Shown here one piece after another: positions 12,050 through 23,595 of a stretch of 64,000 nucleotides of DNA. This DNA is from Cymbidium sinense (lineage: Eukaryota; Streptophyta; Magnoliopsida; Asparagales; Orchidaceae). Each line of letters begins with the position of its first letter. The stretch's first letter is position 1. A program made the translations under genes and the position numbers. The notes beneath the pieces are model-generated. The model had not been told where the DNA came from, ran no database searches, and was given only the letters and a program-made list of their open reading frames with translations. Where the stretch lies: NCBI GenBank assembly GCA_021442155.1, contig CM038214.1, positions 138,298,040 to 138,362,039 of the forward strand, read 5' to 3'.

Positions 12050-12292
12050 ACCTAAAAAAACCTAAACATAAATTAAATAAAAGTTAAAATAAAATAAAAT
12101 AATAAAATAAAATAAAAACTTAAACTAAACCTAAACCTAAACCACAAAAAATAAAATAAAATAAACTAATAAAAATAAACTAAATAAGATATATAAAAAC
12201 CTAAACTAAACTAAAAAAATAAAATAAACCTAAAAAATAAACTAAATAGACAAAAGCAGAAATGTTGAATTTGAATTTTTTCTCTCTTAAGA
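12050..12292 (+). repeat. Short A-rich module ending in GRP 3' tail scrap
   Basis: Only about 200 bases of A-rich words, then CAGAAATGTTGAATTTGAAT and a TTCTCTCTTAAG ending at 12251-12292. This is the 3' end of the GRP sequence without any GRP body. Confidence 0.7.
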
Positions 12293-12554
12293 AAAAAGCC
12301 CCAAAAACCCTAAACATTCAAGTAAAACTTGAAACTTAAACCTATAACCTAAACCCTAAACTTTAAACCCTAAACCCTAAACCATAAAACCTAAACCCTA
12401 AATCCCTAAACCCTATACCCTAAACCCTAAACTCTAAACCCTAAACCCTAAATCCAAAAAAAAAAAACCAAAAATCATAAATCTTAAACACCAGACGCTA
12501 AACCCTACACCCTAAACTCTAAACCCTAAACCCTAAACTAACCCTAAACCCTAA
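12293..12554 (+). repeat. CCCTAAA island
   Basis: Imperfect heptamers following an A-tract. Longest clean runs are near 12410-12450. Confidence 0.85.
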
Positions 12555-13390
12555 ACCCTAAAAAGCAAAAAAACTAAACCTAAACTAAATAAAGCCTAAA
12601 AATAAAACATATCAAAAATTTAAACCAAAATAAAATAAAAACATAAACTAAAATCTAAACCTAAACCTAAATCTAAACCTAAAAAAAGGAAATAAAATTA
12701 AACTAAAATAAAATAAAATAAACAAAAAACAAAACTAAACTAAAAAAAATAAACAACCTAAATAAAATAAAAAGTAAACTTAAAATAAAAATAAAATAAA
12801 CTTAAAATAAAATAAAATAGTAAACTTAAACCTAAAAAATAAACCTAAAAATAAAAATAAAATAAACCTAAACCTAAACTAAAATAAATTAAACTAAAAT
12901 AAATAAAACCAAAACCTAAACCAAAAATAAACTAAACCTAAACCTAAACCTAAACTAAATAAAATATAATAAACTAAAATTAAACCTAAACCTAAACTAT
13001 AAAATAAAACCTAAAAATAAACCTAAAATAAGAACCTAAAACCTAAACCTAAGAAAAAAATAAAAACCTAAACCTAAACCTTAAAATAAAAAATAAAACC
13101 TAAACCAAAAAATAAAATAAAAACTTAAACCTAAACCTAAAAATAAAAATAAAAACCTAAACCTAAAAAAAAATAAAAAAAAATAAACTAAAAAATTAAC
13201 ATAAACCTAAAATAAAACCTAAAAAATAAACTAAAATAAAAAACCTAAAAAAATAAATAAACGTAAAATAAATAAAATAAATTAAATAAAATAAAATAAA
13301 CATAAATAAAATAAAATAAAATAAACTAAAATAAATAAAATAAACTAAATAAACAAAAGAAAAATGTTTATGAATTTGTTCTCTATTTAA
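12555..13390 (+). repeat. A-rich module ending in GRP 3' tail scrap
   Basis: Begins AAAAAGCAAAAAAACTAAAC and keeps the common word order. At 13353-13390 it ends with a GRP-tail remnant (AAATGTTTATGAATTTGTTC, then TCTATTTAAA) instead of the CTACCAG signature. Confidence 0.7.
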
Positions 13391-13704
13391 AATAAAATAA
13401 ACCTAAATAAAGCATGAATCCTAAACCAAAAACCTAAACCTTAAAGCATAAACCACGAAACCAAAAAACCCTAAACCCTAATCCCTAAACCTTAAACCCT
13501 AACACTAAACCCTAAACCCAAAACCCTAAAACCCTAAACTCTAAACCCTAAACCATAAACCCTAAAACCTAAACCCTAAACCATAAACCCTAAACCTAAA
13601 CCCTAAACCATAAACACTAAACCCTAAACTGTAAACCCTAAACCAAAAAAAGCCTAAACCTTAAACCCCAAACCCTTAACCCTAAACCTTAAACCCTAAA
13701 CTAA
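13391..13704 (+). repeat. CCCTAAA island
   Basis: Heptamers with several CCATAAA and CACTAAA variants. Corresponds to 24921-25139 in block II. Confidence 0.8.
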
Positions 13705-14507
13705 CCCTAAAAGCTAAAACTGTAAACTAAATAAACCTAAAAATAAAAAAAAATTTAAACTAAAAGAAAAAATAAATAAAATAAAATAAAAATAAACTAA
13801 AACTAAACCTACCTAAACTTAAACATAAACCTAAAAAAGAAAATAAAATAAAATATAAAAAACTAAAATAAAAGAAAATAAATAAAAACCTAAACTAAAC
13901 TAAAAAAATAAAAAAAACTTAAATAAAGTAAAAGACTAAACCTAAAATAATAATAAAAAACAAACCTAAAATAAAATAAAATTAAAACTAAATAAAAACC
14001 TAAACTAAACAATAAACCTAAAATAAAACCTAAACCATAATCTAAAAAAAAACCAAAACCTAAAATAAAAAAAATAAACCTAAACCTAAACTAAAATAAA
14101 CTAAACTAAAATAAATAAAACTTAAACCTAAACCTAAACCTAAACCTAAACTAAATAAAATGAAATAAACTAAAAATAAACCTAAACCTAAACTAAAAAA
14201 ATAAAACCTAAAAATAAACATAAAATAAAAACCTAAAACTTAAACCTAAATAATAAAATAAAAACCTAAACCTAAACCTAAAAAATAAAATAAAAATAAA
14301 ACTAAACTAAAAAATTAACCAAAACATAAACCTAAACCTAAAAACTAAAATAAAATAAAAAACCATAAATTAAAATAAATAAACCTAAAATAAATAAACT
14401 AAATTAAATAAAAATAAAAATTAACTAAATTAAAATAAAAAATTAAAATAAACTAAAATATATAAAAAATAAATTAAATAAACCTAAACCTACCAGTTTG
14501 CTTAATT
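13705..14507 (+). repeat. A-rich module ending in boundary signature
   Basis: Full-length module; ends CCTACCAGTTTGCTTAATT at 14489-14507. Its block II counterpart is 25140-25927. Confidence 0.75.
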
Positions 14508-14719
14508 TAAAAAATAAAAAAACTCTAACCCTAAACCTATAACCCTAAACCCTAAATCCTAAACCCTAAAATCCTAAACCCTAAACCCAAACTAAACCTA
14601 AACCCTAAACCCTAAACCTAAACATAAAACCCAAAATAAATCATAAACCCTAAACACCAAAACCTAAACCTAAACCCTAAACCCTAAACCCTAAACCCCA
14701 AATCCTAATCCCTAAACAT
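14508..14719 (+). repeat. CCCTAAA island
   Basis: About 200 bases of heptamers directly after the signature and an A-tract. Confidence 0.85.
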
Positions 14720-15340
14720 CAAAAACCTAGAAACCTAAACCTAATCTAAATAAACTAAAAAAATTAACAAATAAAAAAACCTAAAGTTAAATAAATTTAA
14801 AAAATATAATTAATAGAAACCTAAACTAAAACATAAACCTAAACCTAAACCTAAACTTAAACCTAAACCTAAAAAAAAATAAAATAAAACATAAAAACTA
14901 AACTAAAATAAAATAAATAAAAAACATAAACTAAACTAAAAAAATAAAATAAACCTAAAAATAGAAAAAAATAAAACATAAAGTAAAAATAAAATAAACT
15001 TGAAATAAAATAAAATAAAAACTAAATAAAAACCTAAACCTAAAAAATAAACATAAAAAATAAAAAAAAAAAAAAAAACCTTAAACTTAAAAAAACCTAA
15101 ACCTAAAATAAATAAAATAAAATAAACTTAAACCTAAAATAAAATAAATAAAACCTAAACCTAAACCTAAAATAAACTAAACTTAAAAAAAATATAAACT
15201 AAAATAAATAAACCTAAAATAAATAAATTAAACTAACTAAAAATAAAAAATAAACATAAAAAAATTGAAAATAAAATTAATTAAAATAAAAAATACACTA
15301 AATAAAATAAATAACCCAAAACCTACTGGTTTATTGAATT
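14720..15340 (+). repeat. A-rich module, shortened, ending in boundary signature
   Basis: About 600 bases; ends CCTACTGGTTTATTGAATT at 15322-15340. Block II has two modules in the matching place (26100-26886 and 27085-27864), so one was lost here or gained there. Confidence 0.7.
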
Positions 15341-15789
15341 TTAAAAAAGAACATAAACCCTAAGCTAACCCTAAACCCTAAACCCTAAACCCTAAACTCT
15401 AAAGAAAACCAAAAATAAAAACTTAACCTATAGGTTTACTTAATTTAAAGATAACTAAACAAAAAATCAACCCTAATCAAAACCACTAAACCCTAAACCC
15501 TAACAAAATAAAAAAATAAAAAAAGAATAAATACAAAGTCAATAAAAAACTCCTAAACCTACAACCATAAACCCTAAATCCTAAACCCTAAACTGAAAAC
15601 CCTAAACACTAAACCCTAAATCCTAAACCCTAAATCCTAAAACTAGAAACTCTAAACCCTAAAGCCTAAACAGTAAACCCTAAACCCTAAACCCTAACCC
15701 TAAACTCAAAATTTTAAAACTTACAAACCTAAACCCCAAAACCTAAACCCTAAACCCTAAACCCTAAACCTAAACCTCAAACCCTAAAC
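15341..15789 (+). repeat. CCCTAAA island with a second boundary signature
   Basis: Heptamers interrupted at 15427-15446 by CCTATAGGTTTACTTAATTT, a signature without a full module before it. Block II shows the same pair of signatures at 27849 and 27921. Confidence 0.8.
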
Positions 15790-15869
15790 TCTAAACCCTA
15801 AAAAGCTAAAAATCTAAACCTAAACTAAATAAAACCTAAAAATACAATAAGTTAAAAAAACATGGGCTG
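15790..15869 (+). repeat. Start of an A-rich module, cut by GRP copy 2
   Basis: The module start (AAAAAGCTAAAAATCTAAAC, then CTAAATAAAACCTAAAAAT) runs for only 80 bases before GRP sequence begins. The same truncation is at 28210-28288. Confidence 0.7.
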
Positions 15870-16031
15870 TGACAAGGTTACTACCTGGTGGTGGTGATGG
15901 AGATCAAGATATGATGGTGGATCCGCTACTCAGAGGGCAGTTCTGGGGGAGAAACTTTATGTGTTACTTGGTTGATGAAAACTAAAAGAAGAAATGTTGA
16001 ATATGAATTTGCTCTTTATTAGAAAAAAAAC
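15870..16031 (+). pseudogene. GRP: GRP fragment, copy 2 (3' part only)
   Basis: Only the end of the Gly-rich tail is left (GGTGGTGGTGATGGAGATCA, then a GYDGGS-like codon run and a TACTCAGAGG stretch), followed directly by GAGAAACTTTATGTGTTACT. The UTR segment present in other copies between GAGAAACT and GTGTGTTACTTGG has been deleted. It ends with GAAGAAATGTTGAATATGAA and an A-tract. GRP copy 6 carries the same deletion and the same upstream junction, so the two descend from one event. No product is possible. The assignment rests on base-level match to the other GRP copies. Confidence 0.75.
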
Positions 16032-16324
16032 AAAAACCCTAAACCCTAAACTAAAACCTGAACCCTAAACCCTAAACCCTAAAAATAAAAAAATAAGAAA
16101 AATAATAAAAAACTAACCACAAAAATACAAACCCTAAACCTAAAGTAACCCAAACCTAAACCTTTAAATAAGCTAAATCACAAAAAACCTAAACCTAACC
16201 CACTAAACACTAAACCCTAAACCCTAAACCCTAAACCCTAAACCCTAAACCCTAAACACTAAACCCTAAAACTTAACCCTAAACCATAAAACCCTAAACC
16301 CTAATCCCCAAACCATGAACCCTA
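16032..16324 (+). repeat. CCCTAAA island with six perfect units
   Basis: Contains one of the cleanest arrays in the window, six perfect CCCTAAA units at about 16214-16255. The partner run in block II is at about 28663-28704. Confidence 0.9.
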
Positions 16325-17101
16325 AAAACCTAAACCTAAACTAAATAAAACCTAATAATAAAATAAATAAATAAAACCTACAACTAAACAAAATCAAATA
16401 AAAACCTAAACTAAAACATTAACCTAAACCTAAAAATAAAATAAAATAAAAAATAAAAATAAACTAAAATAAAATAAAAAAACTTAAACTAAATTTAAAA
16501 ATAAATAAACCTTAGAATAAAAATAAATAAAAACAAACTAAACAAAATAAAAATAAAATAAACCTAAAATAAGATAAAAATAAAACCTAAACCTAAATGA
16601 CAACTAAAATAAATAAAATAAAACATAAAACCCTAAACTAAAAAAAAAATAAACCTAAAATAAAATATAATCAACAAAATAAAATAAACCAAAACCTAAA
16701 CTAAAATAAAATAACTAAACTAAAAAAAATAAAACCTAAACCTAAATTAACTAAACTAGATAAAATAAAGAAACTAAAAATAAACCTAAACTAAAAATAA
16801 AATCTAAAAAAACTAAAAAATAAAACCTAAAACCTAGAAAAAAAAAAATATAAACCTAAACCTAAACCTAAAGTCAAAATATAACATAAACCTAAAGATA
16901 AAATAAAAATAAAACTCAACTAAAAAACTAAACCTAAACCTAAACTAAAAAGATAAAGTAAAATAAAAACTCTAAACTAAAAATAAATAAATCAAAAATA
17001 AATAAACTAACCTAAATCAAAATAAAAATAAAATAAACTAAAATAAATAAAAAATAAATTAAATAAACTAAATAAACATAAACCCACCAGTTTACTTAAT
17101 T
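16325..17101 (+). repeat. A-rich module ending in boundary signature
   Basis: Begins AAAAACCTAAACCTAAACT and ends CCCACCAGTTTACTTAATT at 17083-17101. Precedes P0-A by about 240 bases, as module 28820-29660 precedes P0-B. Confidence 0.75.
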
Positions 17102-17344
17102 TAAAAAAAATAAAAATACCTATACCTTAAATCTTAAACCTTAAACCATAAATCCTAAACATACAACATTAAACCTACAACCTTAAACCCAAAAACCTAA
17201 ACCCTAAACCCTTAACCCTAAAAACCCCTAAACCCAAAACCCTAAACCTTAAACCCTAATCCGTAAACCCTAAACTCTAAACCTAAACCCTAAACCCTAA
17301 AAGAATAATCCATAAAATCCTAAACCCTAAACCCTAAACCATGA
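17102..17344 (+). repeat. CCCTAAA island before P0-A
   Basis: Imperfect heptamers running to AAACCATGATTGAGCTT, where P0 homology begins. Confidence 0.8.
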
Positions 17345-18195
17345 TTGAGCTTATTTTATGAAAGTTAATCTTAAAGAAGTCAGCGAGAGGTTTAGAAATA
17401 CAAAGTTGGTGCTCCTGCCCATGTTGGTCTTGTTGCACCTATTGCTGTTGTGGTTCCCCCAGGTAGCATTGGTTTGGATCCTTCACAGAACTCTTTCTTC
17501 CAGGTTCTATTGAAATTATCACCCCGGTTGAGCTGATTAAAAAAGCGATAAGGTGGGATCTTTAGAGTCTCTCCTCACTTGTGGGACTAGCCATTCTCTT
17601 ATGGCCTTATCATCCTGTCTGTGTATGATGATGGTTCAGTGTTCAGTCCTGAGGTGCTTGACCTCACTAATGATGATCTCATCAAGAAGTTTTTGGTAGC
17701 CCTTTAAATAATCACATCTCTCTCACTGGCCCTCTCTTATCCCACCCTTGCTGCAACGTCCCACATGTTCATCAACACATACAAGAATGTCCTCACCATC
17801 ACAATTGCCACTGATTACACATACCTATAGGTCAAGAAGGTTAAGGAGTATTTGAAAGATCCTAGTAAATTTGATGTGGCTAATGTGCCTGTTGCTTTTG
17901 CTACTCTTATTGCTTCTCTGACTGCTGTAATGGAAGAGAAGAAGGAAGAGCTTGCTGAGCAATCTGATGATGATATGGGTTTCTTCTTGTTCGACTAAGC
18001 TTTGTTGTCCTTCTATAAAATAAAATTTTATTATCCCTAGGAGTTAAATTAATTTTTGAAATACTCTTTTTGTGAATTTTTGAATTACATTTTATTTTAT
18101 CCTATTTGATTAGTTGTTAGAGGATAATGTCATATTTGATTTGGTAATTTCTTATCTATTATGGAACCATTTGCATTTAAAATTGAAAAAAAAAC
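17345..18195 (+). pseudogene. RPP0: Ribosomal protein P0 fragment, copy A
   Basis: Remnant of the 60S acidic ribosomal protein P0, the stalk base that anchors P1/P2 dimers and recruits translation factors. Homology starts at the DLKEVSE region (roughly residue 95 of about 320) and reaches the C-terminus. Visible blocks are [16 protein letters not shown] (17398-17445), [11 protein letters not shown] (about 17511-17543), [15 protein letters not shown] (17626-17668), [17 protein letters not shown] residues, [14 protein letters not shown] (17840-17880), and the acidic tail ending [11 protein letters not shown] with TAA at 17996-17998. It is broken by frameshifts near 17545 and by TAG at 17830-17832 where functional P0 has Gln. 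No introns; a 3' UTR and A-tract (to 18195) suggest a retrocopy. The rRNA-binding N-terminus is missing. Confidence 0.93.
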
Positions 18196-18328
18196 CTAAA
18201 CCCTAAACCCTAAGCCTTAACAATAAACCATAAACCCAAAACACCAAACCCTAAACTTAAAGTAACTAAATAAATTAAAAAAATAAACTTGAACCCTAAA
18301 ACCTAATAAACTAAGCCTAAACCCTAAA
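18196..18328 (+). repeat. CCCTAAA island and GRP leader
   Basis: Joins the P0-A A-tract to GRP copy 3. Its last 70 bases (AAAGTAACTAAATAAATTAA, then an A-rich stretch with CCTAATAAAC) form the leader that precedes most GRP copies. Confidence 0.8.
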
Positions 18329-18636
18329 AATGGGTAGAACCTTGACAATAAGAACATCATCGTCAACCAGGCTCAGTCTAGATCTAGAGGTGAAGGTGGC
18401 GGAGGCAGCGGTAATCATAGTGTTGGTGGGGGATCTAGAGGTGCTGGTGGATATGGAGGTGGTGGTCAGAGAAGTAGTGGTAGAGTTGGTTCTAGTTATC
18501 TAAGGCTTTTGATTTTCTCTATGCATGCTCATTTTTTATCTATGTCATTGCTTGTGTCTTAGAAAACTTGGTGTGTTACTTGGTTGATCAAATCAAAAAG
18601 AAGAAATGTTGAATTTGAATGTGTTCTCTATTAAAA
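18329..18636 (+). pseudogene. GRP: GRP fragment, copy 3
   Basis: Starts at the same internal codon as the other copies (AATGGGTAGAACCTTGAC). A TAG at the third codon replaces CAG, and GAC replaces GATG; GRP copy 7 shares both. The coding part keeps Gly-rich codons (GGGGGATCTAGAGGTGCTGG) but is cut at about 18484, where GGTAGTGGTAG is joined to the 3' UTR (GTTGGTTCTAGTTATCTAAG). About 170 bases of coding tail and early UTR seen in copy 7 (31020-31190) are gone. The UTR ends at GAAGAAATGTTGAATTTGAA and a short A-tract. It sits about 330 bases after the P0-A stop, the same order as P0-B and copy 7. Confidence 0.85.
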
Positions 18637-18904
18637 ACACCAAAATCCTTGAACCATAAATAAAACTTGAACCCTAAACCCTAAACACTAAACCCTAAAA
18701 ATAAAAAAATAAAAAAAACCATAACCCTAAACATTAAGCCCTAAAACTAACCCTAAACCCTAAACCCTAAATCCTAAATCCTAAAACCCTAAACCCTGAA
18801 CCCTAAACCCTAAACATAAAATCTTAAACCCGAAAACCCTAAACCCTAAACCATGAACCCTAAAACCCTAAACCATAAACCAAATCCTTAAACATTAAAC
18901 CCTC
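18637..18904 (+). repeat. CCCTAAA island
   Basis: Heptamers between GRP copies 3 and 4; ends in CCCTCTAATAGG where it breaks into copy 4. Confidence 0.85.
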
Positions 18905-19139
18905 TAATAGGTAGGCTAGGGTGGTTTTGATGGGAACTGGAGAAACTGAAGAACCGCTTATCGATCTAACTCTTGAGAGTAGAGATGGTTCTAGTTATCT
19001 AAGGTTTTTAATTTGCTCTATGTGTTCTCATTTTTTATCTTTGTCATCGCTTCTATCCTAGAAAACATGGAGTTTTACTTCATTGATGTAATCGAGAAGA
19101 AGAAATGTTGAATTTGAATTTCTTCTCTGTTAAAAAAAA
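18905..19139 (+). pseudogene. GRP: GRP fragment, copy 4 (last codons and 3' UTR)
   Basis: Begins at TAATAGGTAGGCTAGGGTGG, which matches 32014 onward in GRP copy 8; everything upstream is lost. The final codons (GGTTTTGATGGGAACTGGAG, reading GFDGNWRN) end at TGA. The GGCTAGGG here carries the in-frame TAG shared with copies 5, 7 and 8. The 3' UTR (GATGGTTCTAGTTATCTAAG, GAGAAGAAGAAATGTTGAAT) ends in an A-tract at about 19130-19139. Confidence 0.8.
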
Positions 19140-19334
19140 TAAAAGCCCTAAACCCTAAACTAAAACCTAAACCCTAAATCTAAACCTAAGCTCAAAAAAT
19201 ACATAAAAAATAATAAATAAACCCTTAACCCTAAAACTAACCCTAAACCCTAAACCTTAAAACCCTAAGCCCTAAACCCCAAAATCCTAAACCCTAAACC
19301 CTAAACCATAAACAATAAACCCTAACGTACCCTA
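19140..19334 (+). repeat. CCCTAAA island
   Basis: Imperfect heptamers after the A-tract of GRP copy 4. Confidence 0.85.
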
Positions 19335-20277
19335 AACCACAAACCTAAGCTAAACCTAAACTAAATAAAACATAAAATAAATAAATAAATAAAACAAAAT
19401 AAAAATAAAATAAAACCTAAACTAAACCTAAACTAAAAAATAAAATAAAATAAAAACTAAATTAAAATAAATAAATAAAACCTAAACTAAACTAAAATAT
19501 AAAATAAACCTAAAAATAAAAACCTAAATAAAATAAAACTAAACAAAATAAAATAAAATAAAACTAAATAAAACCTAAACCTAAAAAAAATAAACCTAAA
19601 CCTAAAATAAATAAAAAATAAACTTAAATAAACTAAAAAAAGCTAAATCTAAAATAAACAAATAAAATAAACCTAAACCTAATTAAATATACTAAATTAA
19701 ATAAATAAAACCTAAACCTAAACCTAAAATAAACTAAACCAAAACCCTAAAATAAATATAAAATAAAAGGCAGCAAACTAGGAAAAAAACCAAAATCTAA
19801 AATAAAGAAAATATAATAAACTTAAACCTAAACTATAATAAAGTAAACTAAAATAAATAAAACCTAAACCTAAACCTAAAATAAACTAAACCTAAACCCT
19901 AAACTAAATAATATAAAATAAACTAAAAATGAACATAAAACTAAACAAAAAATAAAACCTAAAATAAAAACTTAAAATCTAAACCTAAAAAATTAAAATA
20001 AAAACCTAAACCTAAACCTAAAAATAAAAAAACGTAATCCTAAAGAATAAAATAAAAATAAAACTAAACTAAAAAAAACATAAACCTAAATCTAAACCTA
20101 AACCTAAACTTAAAAAAAAAACTAAACAAAAAACCTAAACTAAAATAAATAAATTGAGAAAATAAAATAAACTAAATAAAAATAAAAAATAAACCTAAAT
20201 AAAAATATTAAATAAAATAAACTAAAATAAATAAAAAATAAACTAAAATAAAAACCTAAACTGCTGGTTTACATTTT
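19335..20277 (+). repeat. A-rich module, long form, ending in weak boundary signature
   Basis: About 940 bases, among the longest. Ends CTGCTGGTTTACATTTT at 20261-20277. Block II partner is 32395-33392. A block around 19790-19900 repeats 19660-19760, showing an internal duplication. Confidence 0.75.
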
Positions 20278-20745
20278 AAAATAACTGACCCTAACCAAAC
20301 CACTGAGCCCTAGGCCAGATCCTAAATCTTAGGCCACAGGCCTAGGCCTGAGCCCACCCAGGCCCTAAACTGAACCACTCTTGGGCCCTGGGCTCCCAGG
20401 CCAACTACAGATCACGGGCTAGGCTGCATTGTGAGCCTGCTATTGGGCCAGCCAGGCCCTAGGCCACTCCTGACCCTGGACTAAACCCTAAACTCATGAG
20501 CCCTGGGCCTAAGACTTGAGGCCAACCTGATAAAGGCCCTTAAAGGCCTGAGGCCCAGGCCTACCAGACCCTACCTGACTGAGCCACTGGGCCATGAAAG
20601 GCTCTAGGCCTGAGCCACAGGGTAGGCCAGGCCCACTAGTAGGCCCTTGAGGCACTGGGACCCAGGCCCTGGGCCACTGAGGCCCTGGGCCATGAGCCTG
20701 ACCCACTAAACCACTCAACCTGAACCCACCCAAAACCTAAACCAC
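20278..20745 (+). repeat. GC-rich CCCTGGG/CACTGAGCC variant island
   Basis: Heptamer spacing persists but A's are replaced by G: CCCTAGGCC, CCCTGGGCC, CACTGAGCC. This is a sharp composition change from flanks that have almost no G. A minus-strand ORF (20509-20733) is only the result of missing stop codons. Either A-to-G substitution or a nanopore base-calling artefact could make it. Confidence 0.8.
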
Positions 20746-21088
20746 AAACCTAAACCACCTAAACCTAAACCTAAAATTAATCCAAACCAAAATCTAAACC
20801 ACAAAACCCAAAACCCACAAGTTTAAACCCTAAAGTAAACCTCTGACCATAAACTGCAACCCCCAAACACTAAACCTAACCCCAGCCTTAAATCCACAAA
20901 CTGCCTAAACCCTAAACCTTAACAAAATAAGGCCAAAAACCCTAAACCCTAAACCCTAAACTTTGAACCCTAAACCCTAACCCTAAATCTTAAACCCTAA
21001 ATCCAAACCCTAAACCTAAAGTAACTAAATAAATTAGAAAAATAAACCTAAACCCTAAAACTTAACAAACCTAAACCATAAACATAAG
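20746..21088 (+). repeat. CCCTAAA island and GRP leader
   Basis: Grades from CCACAAACC variants back to normal CCCTAAA, then the leader AAAGTAACTAAATAAATTAG at about 21018 leads into GRP copy 5. Confidence 0.8.
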
Positions 21089-21535
21089 AATGGGCAGAAC
21101 CTTGATGGAAGGAACATCACTATCAACCATGCTAAGTCTAGAGTTGGCGATGGAGGGGAAGGCGAAGGTTATCGTACTAGTGATGGGGGATCTGGAGGTG
21201 TTGTTGGATATGGAGGTGGTGGTGAGAATAGTGGTGGTTATAGAGGCGGGAGGAGCAATGGAGGTTACAACCGTGGCGGTGGCGGAGGGAGAAATCGGGG
21301 ATATGATGGTGGATCTAGCTACTTGAGAGGCTAGGGTGGTTCTGATGGGAATTGGAGAAACTGAAGAATGGAAGATCCGATCTTATGGAACTATGTCATT
21401 ATAATAGAGATGATTCTAGTTATCTAAGGTTTTTATTTTGCTCTATGTGCACCCATTTTTTATATATGTCATCGCTTATGTCTTAGAAAACTTTGTGTGC
21501 TACTTGGTTGATGAAATCAAAAAGAAGAAATGTTA
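21089..21535 (+). pseudogene. GRP: GRP fragment, copy 5 (best-preserved coding part)
   Basis: In the AAT 21089 frame it reads the last RRM strand (NGQNLDGRNITINHAKSR) and then a Gly/Tyr/Arg/Asn tail (GGYNRGGGGGRNRGYDGGSS) and SDGNWRN before TGA at 21362-21364: 91 codons, broken only by TAG at 21332-21334. The same TAG is in copies 4, 7 and 8. The longer ATG-started ORF at 21090-21326 is one base out of frame. The 3' UTR (GATTCTAGTTATCTAAGG, GTCATCGCTTATGTCTTAG) stops at AAAGAAGAAATGTTAA, shorter than in other copies. No start codon, RNP1 or RNP2, so it is not functional. Copy 9 is its closest relative: both read TGGGCAGAACCTTGATGGAA. Confidence 0.88.
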
Positions 21536-21779
21536 ACCCTAAACCCTAAAACCTAAACCTAAACCTAAACCCTAAAATAAAAAAAGTAAAAATTAAAAAA
21601 ACCTAACACAACCCTAATCCTAACACTATCCCAAACCCTAAGCTTAAAACCCTAAACCTAAACCATAAATCTTAAACCCTAAACCCAAAACCTACCTAAA
21701 CCTTAAAACCTACAACCCTAAACCCTAAACCTGAGCCCCAACCCCAAACTATAAACCAACCCTGAACACTAAACCTACT
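21536..21779 (+). repeat. CCCTAAA island
   Basis: Imperfect heptamers with some GAGCCCC variants. Confidence 0.8.
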
Positions 21780-22492
21780 CAAAAAAAAACCTAAAACCTA
21801 AAATAATCTAAATAACAAAAAATACATAAATAAATTTAACTTAAATAAAAAAACCTAAAACTAAAACCTAAACCTAAATCAAATGTATAAACCTAAACTT
21901 GAAAATAAAATAAAATAAAACAATATAAATAAACTAAAATAAAATAAATAAAATAAAACTAAACTTAAAAATAAAATAAACCTAAAATAATAAAAGAAAC
22001 TATACAAAAATAAAATTAAAATAAATCAAAATAAAATTAAATGAAACCAAATAAAACCTAAAACCTAATAAATAAATGAACTAAAACCTAAAATAAATAA
22101 AAAATAAAACCACAAACCTAAACTTAGAATAAAATAAAAAGAACATAAAATAAATAAAAAAAATAAAACCTAAACTAAAACTAAAAGAAAAACATAAACT
22201 TAATAAATAAAAATAAAATAAAATAACCTAAATTAAAACCTAAAACCTAAACCTAAAAATAAAATAAAAAACCTAAACCTAAAATAAAATAAAATAACCT
22301 AGATAAAATAAAAAAACTAAACTAAAAAATAAACATAAACCAAACCTAAACATAAAAATAAACTAAAATAAAACTTAAATAAATAAAATAAACTTAAAAT
22401 GTATAAACTAAACTAAAAATACATAAATAAAATAAAATAAAATAAAAATAAATAAATATAAATATAAACTAACCCTTTTGATTTGCTTGATT
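21780..22492 (+). repeat. A-rich module ending in diverged signature
   Basis: Ends with CCCTTTTGATTTGCTTGATT at 22472-22492, the most diverged signature still recognisable. Its partner in block II is 34920-35678. Confidence 0.65.
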
Positions 22493-22690
22493 AAAACTAA
22501 AAAACCTAAATCCTATTAAATAATCCTAAAAAATAATAAACCCTGACCTAAAACTACCCAACACTAACCCAGGCCCTCCCTAAACCCTAACTCACTTAAA
22601 ATCCCTAAACTAAATCCTGGGCCATGACCTAACCACCTCTGAGCCTACCTAAACCCTCCCTAAACCTAAACCTAAAAACCTAAAATCATA
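22493..22690 (+). repeat. Mixed CCCTAAA and GC-richer island
   Basis: Heptamer-like DNA with CCCAGGCCCTCCC and GGGCCATGACC variants, milder than at 20.3 kb. Confidence 0.7.
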
Positions 22691-22919
22691 AATTCTAAAC
22701 CATGACCCTAAAAAAAAAAGAAAACTAAAATAAAAATAAAATAAATAAAAAAAAAAAATAAAATAAAATAAACAAATAAAAATGTTATCTATTAAAAAAA
22801 AAATAAAACTAAAAACTAAACTTAAATAAAAAACTAAATAAATAAAACCAAATAAACTAAAATAAAACCTAAATAAATAAACCTAAATAAAAAAAAAAAA
22901 ACCAAAAATCAATAAACCC
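22691..22919 (+). repeat. Short A-rich stretch with GRP tail scrap
   Basis: A-rich words ending in AAATGTTATCTATTAAAAA at about 22780-22800, a worn GRP 3' tail, followed by more A-rich words without a heptamer island. Confidence 0.55.
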
Positions 22920-23595
22920 AAATGCATAAAAAATAAAAACCTAAATAAACCTAACTAAATAAAGCATAAAAATAAAATAAAATAAAATCTAAACCAAATA
23001 AAATAAAATAAAACTAAACTAAACCTAAACCTAAAACTAAATAATAAATAAAATAAAAATAAAAACTAAACTAAAATAAAATAAATAGAAACCCAAACTA
23101 AATAAAAAAACCTAATTAAAATAAAAACCTAAACTTAAAAAAAAAATTAAAATAAAATAAAATTAAACCTAAACTAAAATAAATTAAACTAAAATAAATA
23201 AAACCTAATAAACCTAAACTAAATAAAAATATAATAAACTAAAATAAACTTAAACATAAAAAAACCTAAAATAAACCTGAATGAACCTAAAACCTAATAA
23301 AGAAAATAAAAACCAAAACCTAAACCTAAAAAATAAAAAAATAAAACCTAAAAAAAATAAAAAAATAAAACCTAAACAACCTAAAATAAAAAGAAAATCT
23401 AAACCTAAAAAAATAAAAAAAAAACTCAATAAAATAAAAAATAAACCTAAACTAAACATAAAAAAGAAAACTAAAATAAATAAACTAAATTAAAATTAAA
23501 ATAAAAATAAAGAAAAATAAAATAAACTAAAATAAAATAAATAAATAAAACTATATAAATAAAGAAGAAATGTTGATATGGTTGTTATCATTTAA
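22920..23595 (+). repeat. A-rich module ending in GRP 3' tail scrap
   Basis: Standard word order; ends AAAGAAGAAATGTTGATATG and TTATCATTTAAAA at 23561-23595. Confidence 0.7.

Noticed and set aside
20509..20733. Gly/Pro-rich minus-strand ORF
   Set aside because: Comes from the GC-rich variant heptamers; no domain.
23250..23493. Overlapping ORFs on both strands (Lys/Asn-rich and Phe/Leu-rich)
   Set aside because: Lie wholly inside an A-rich module.
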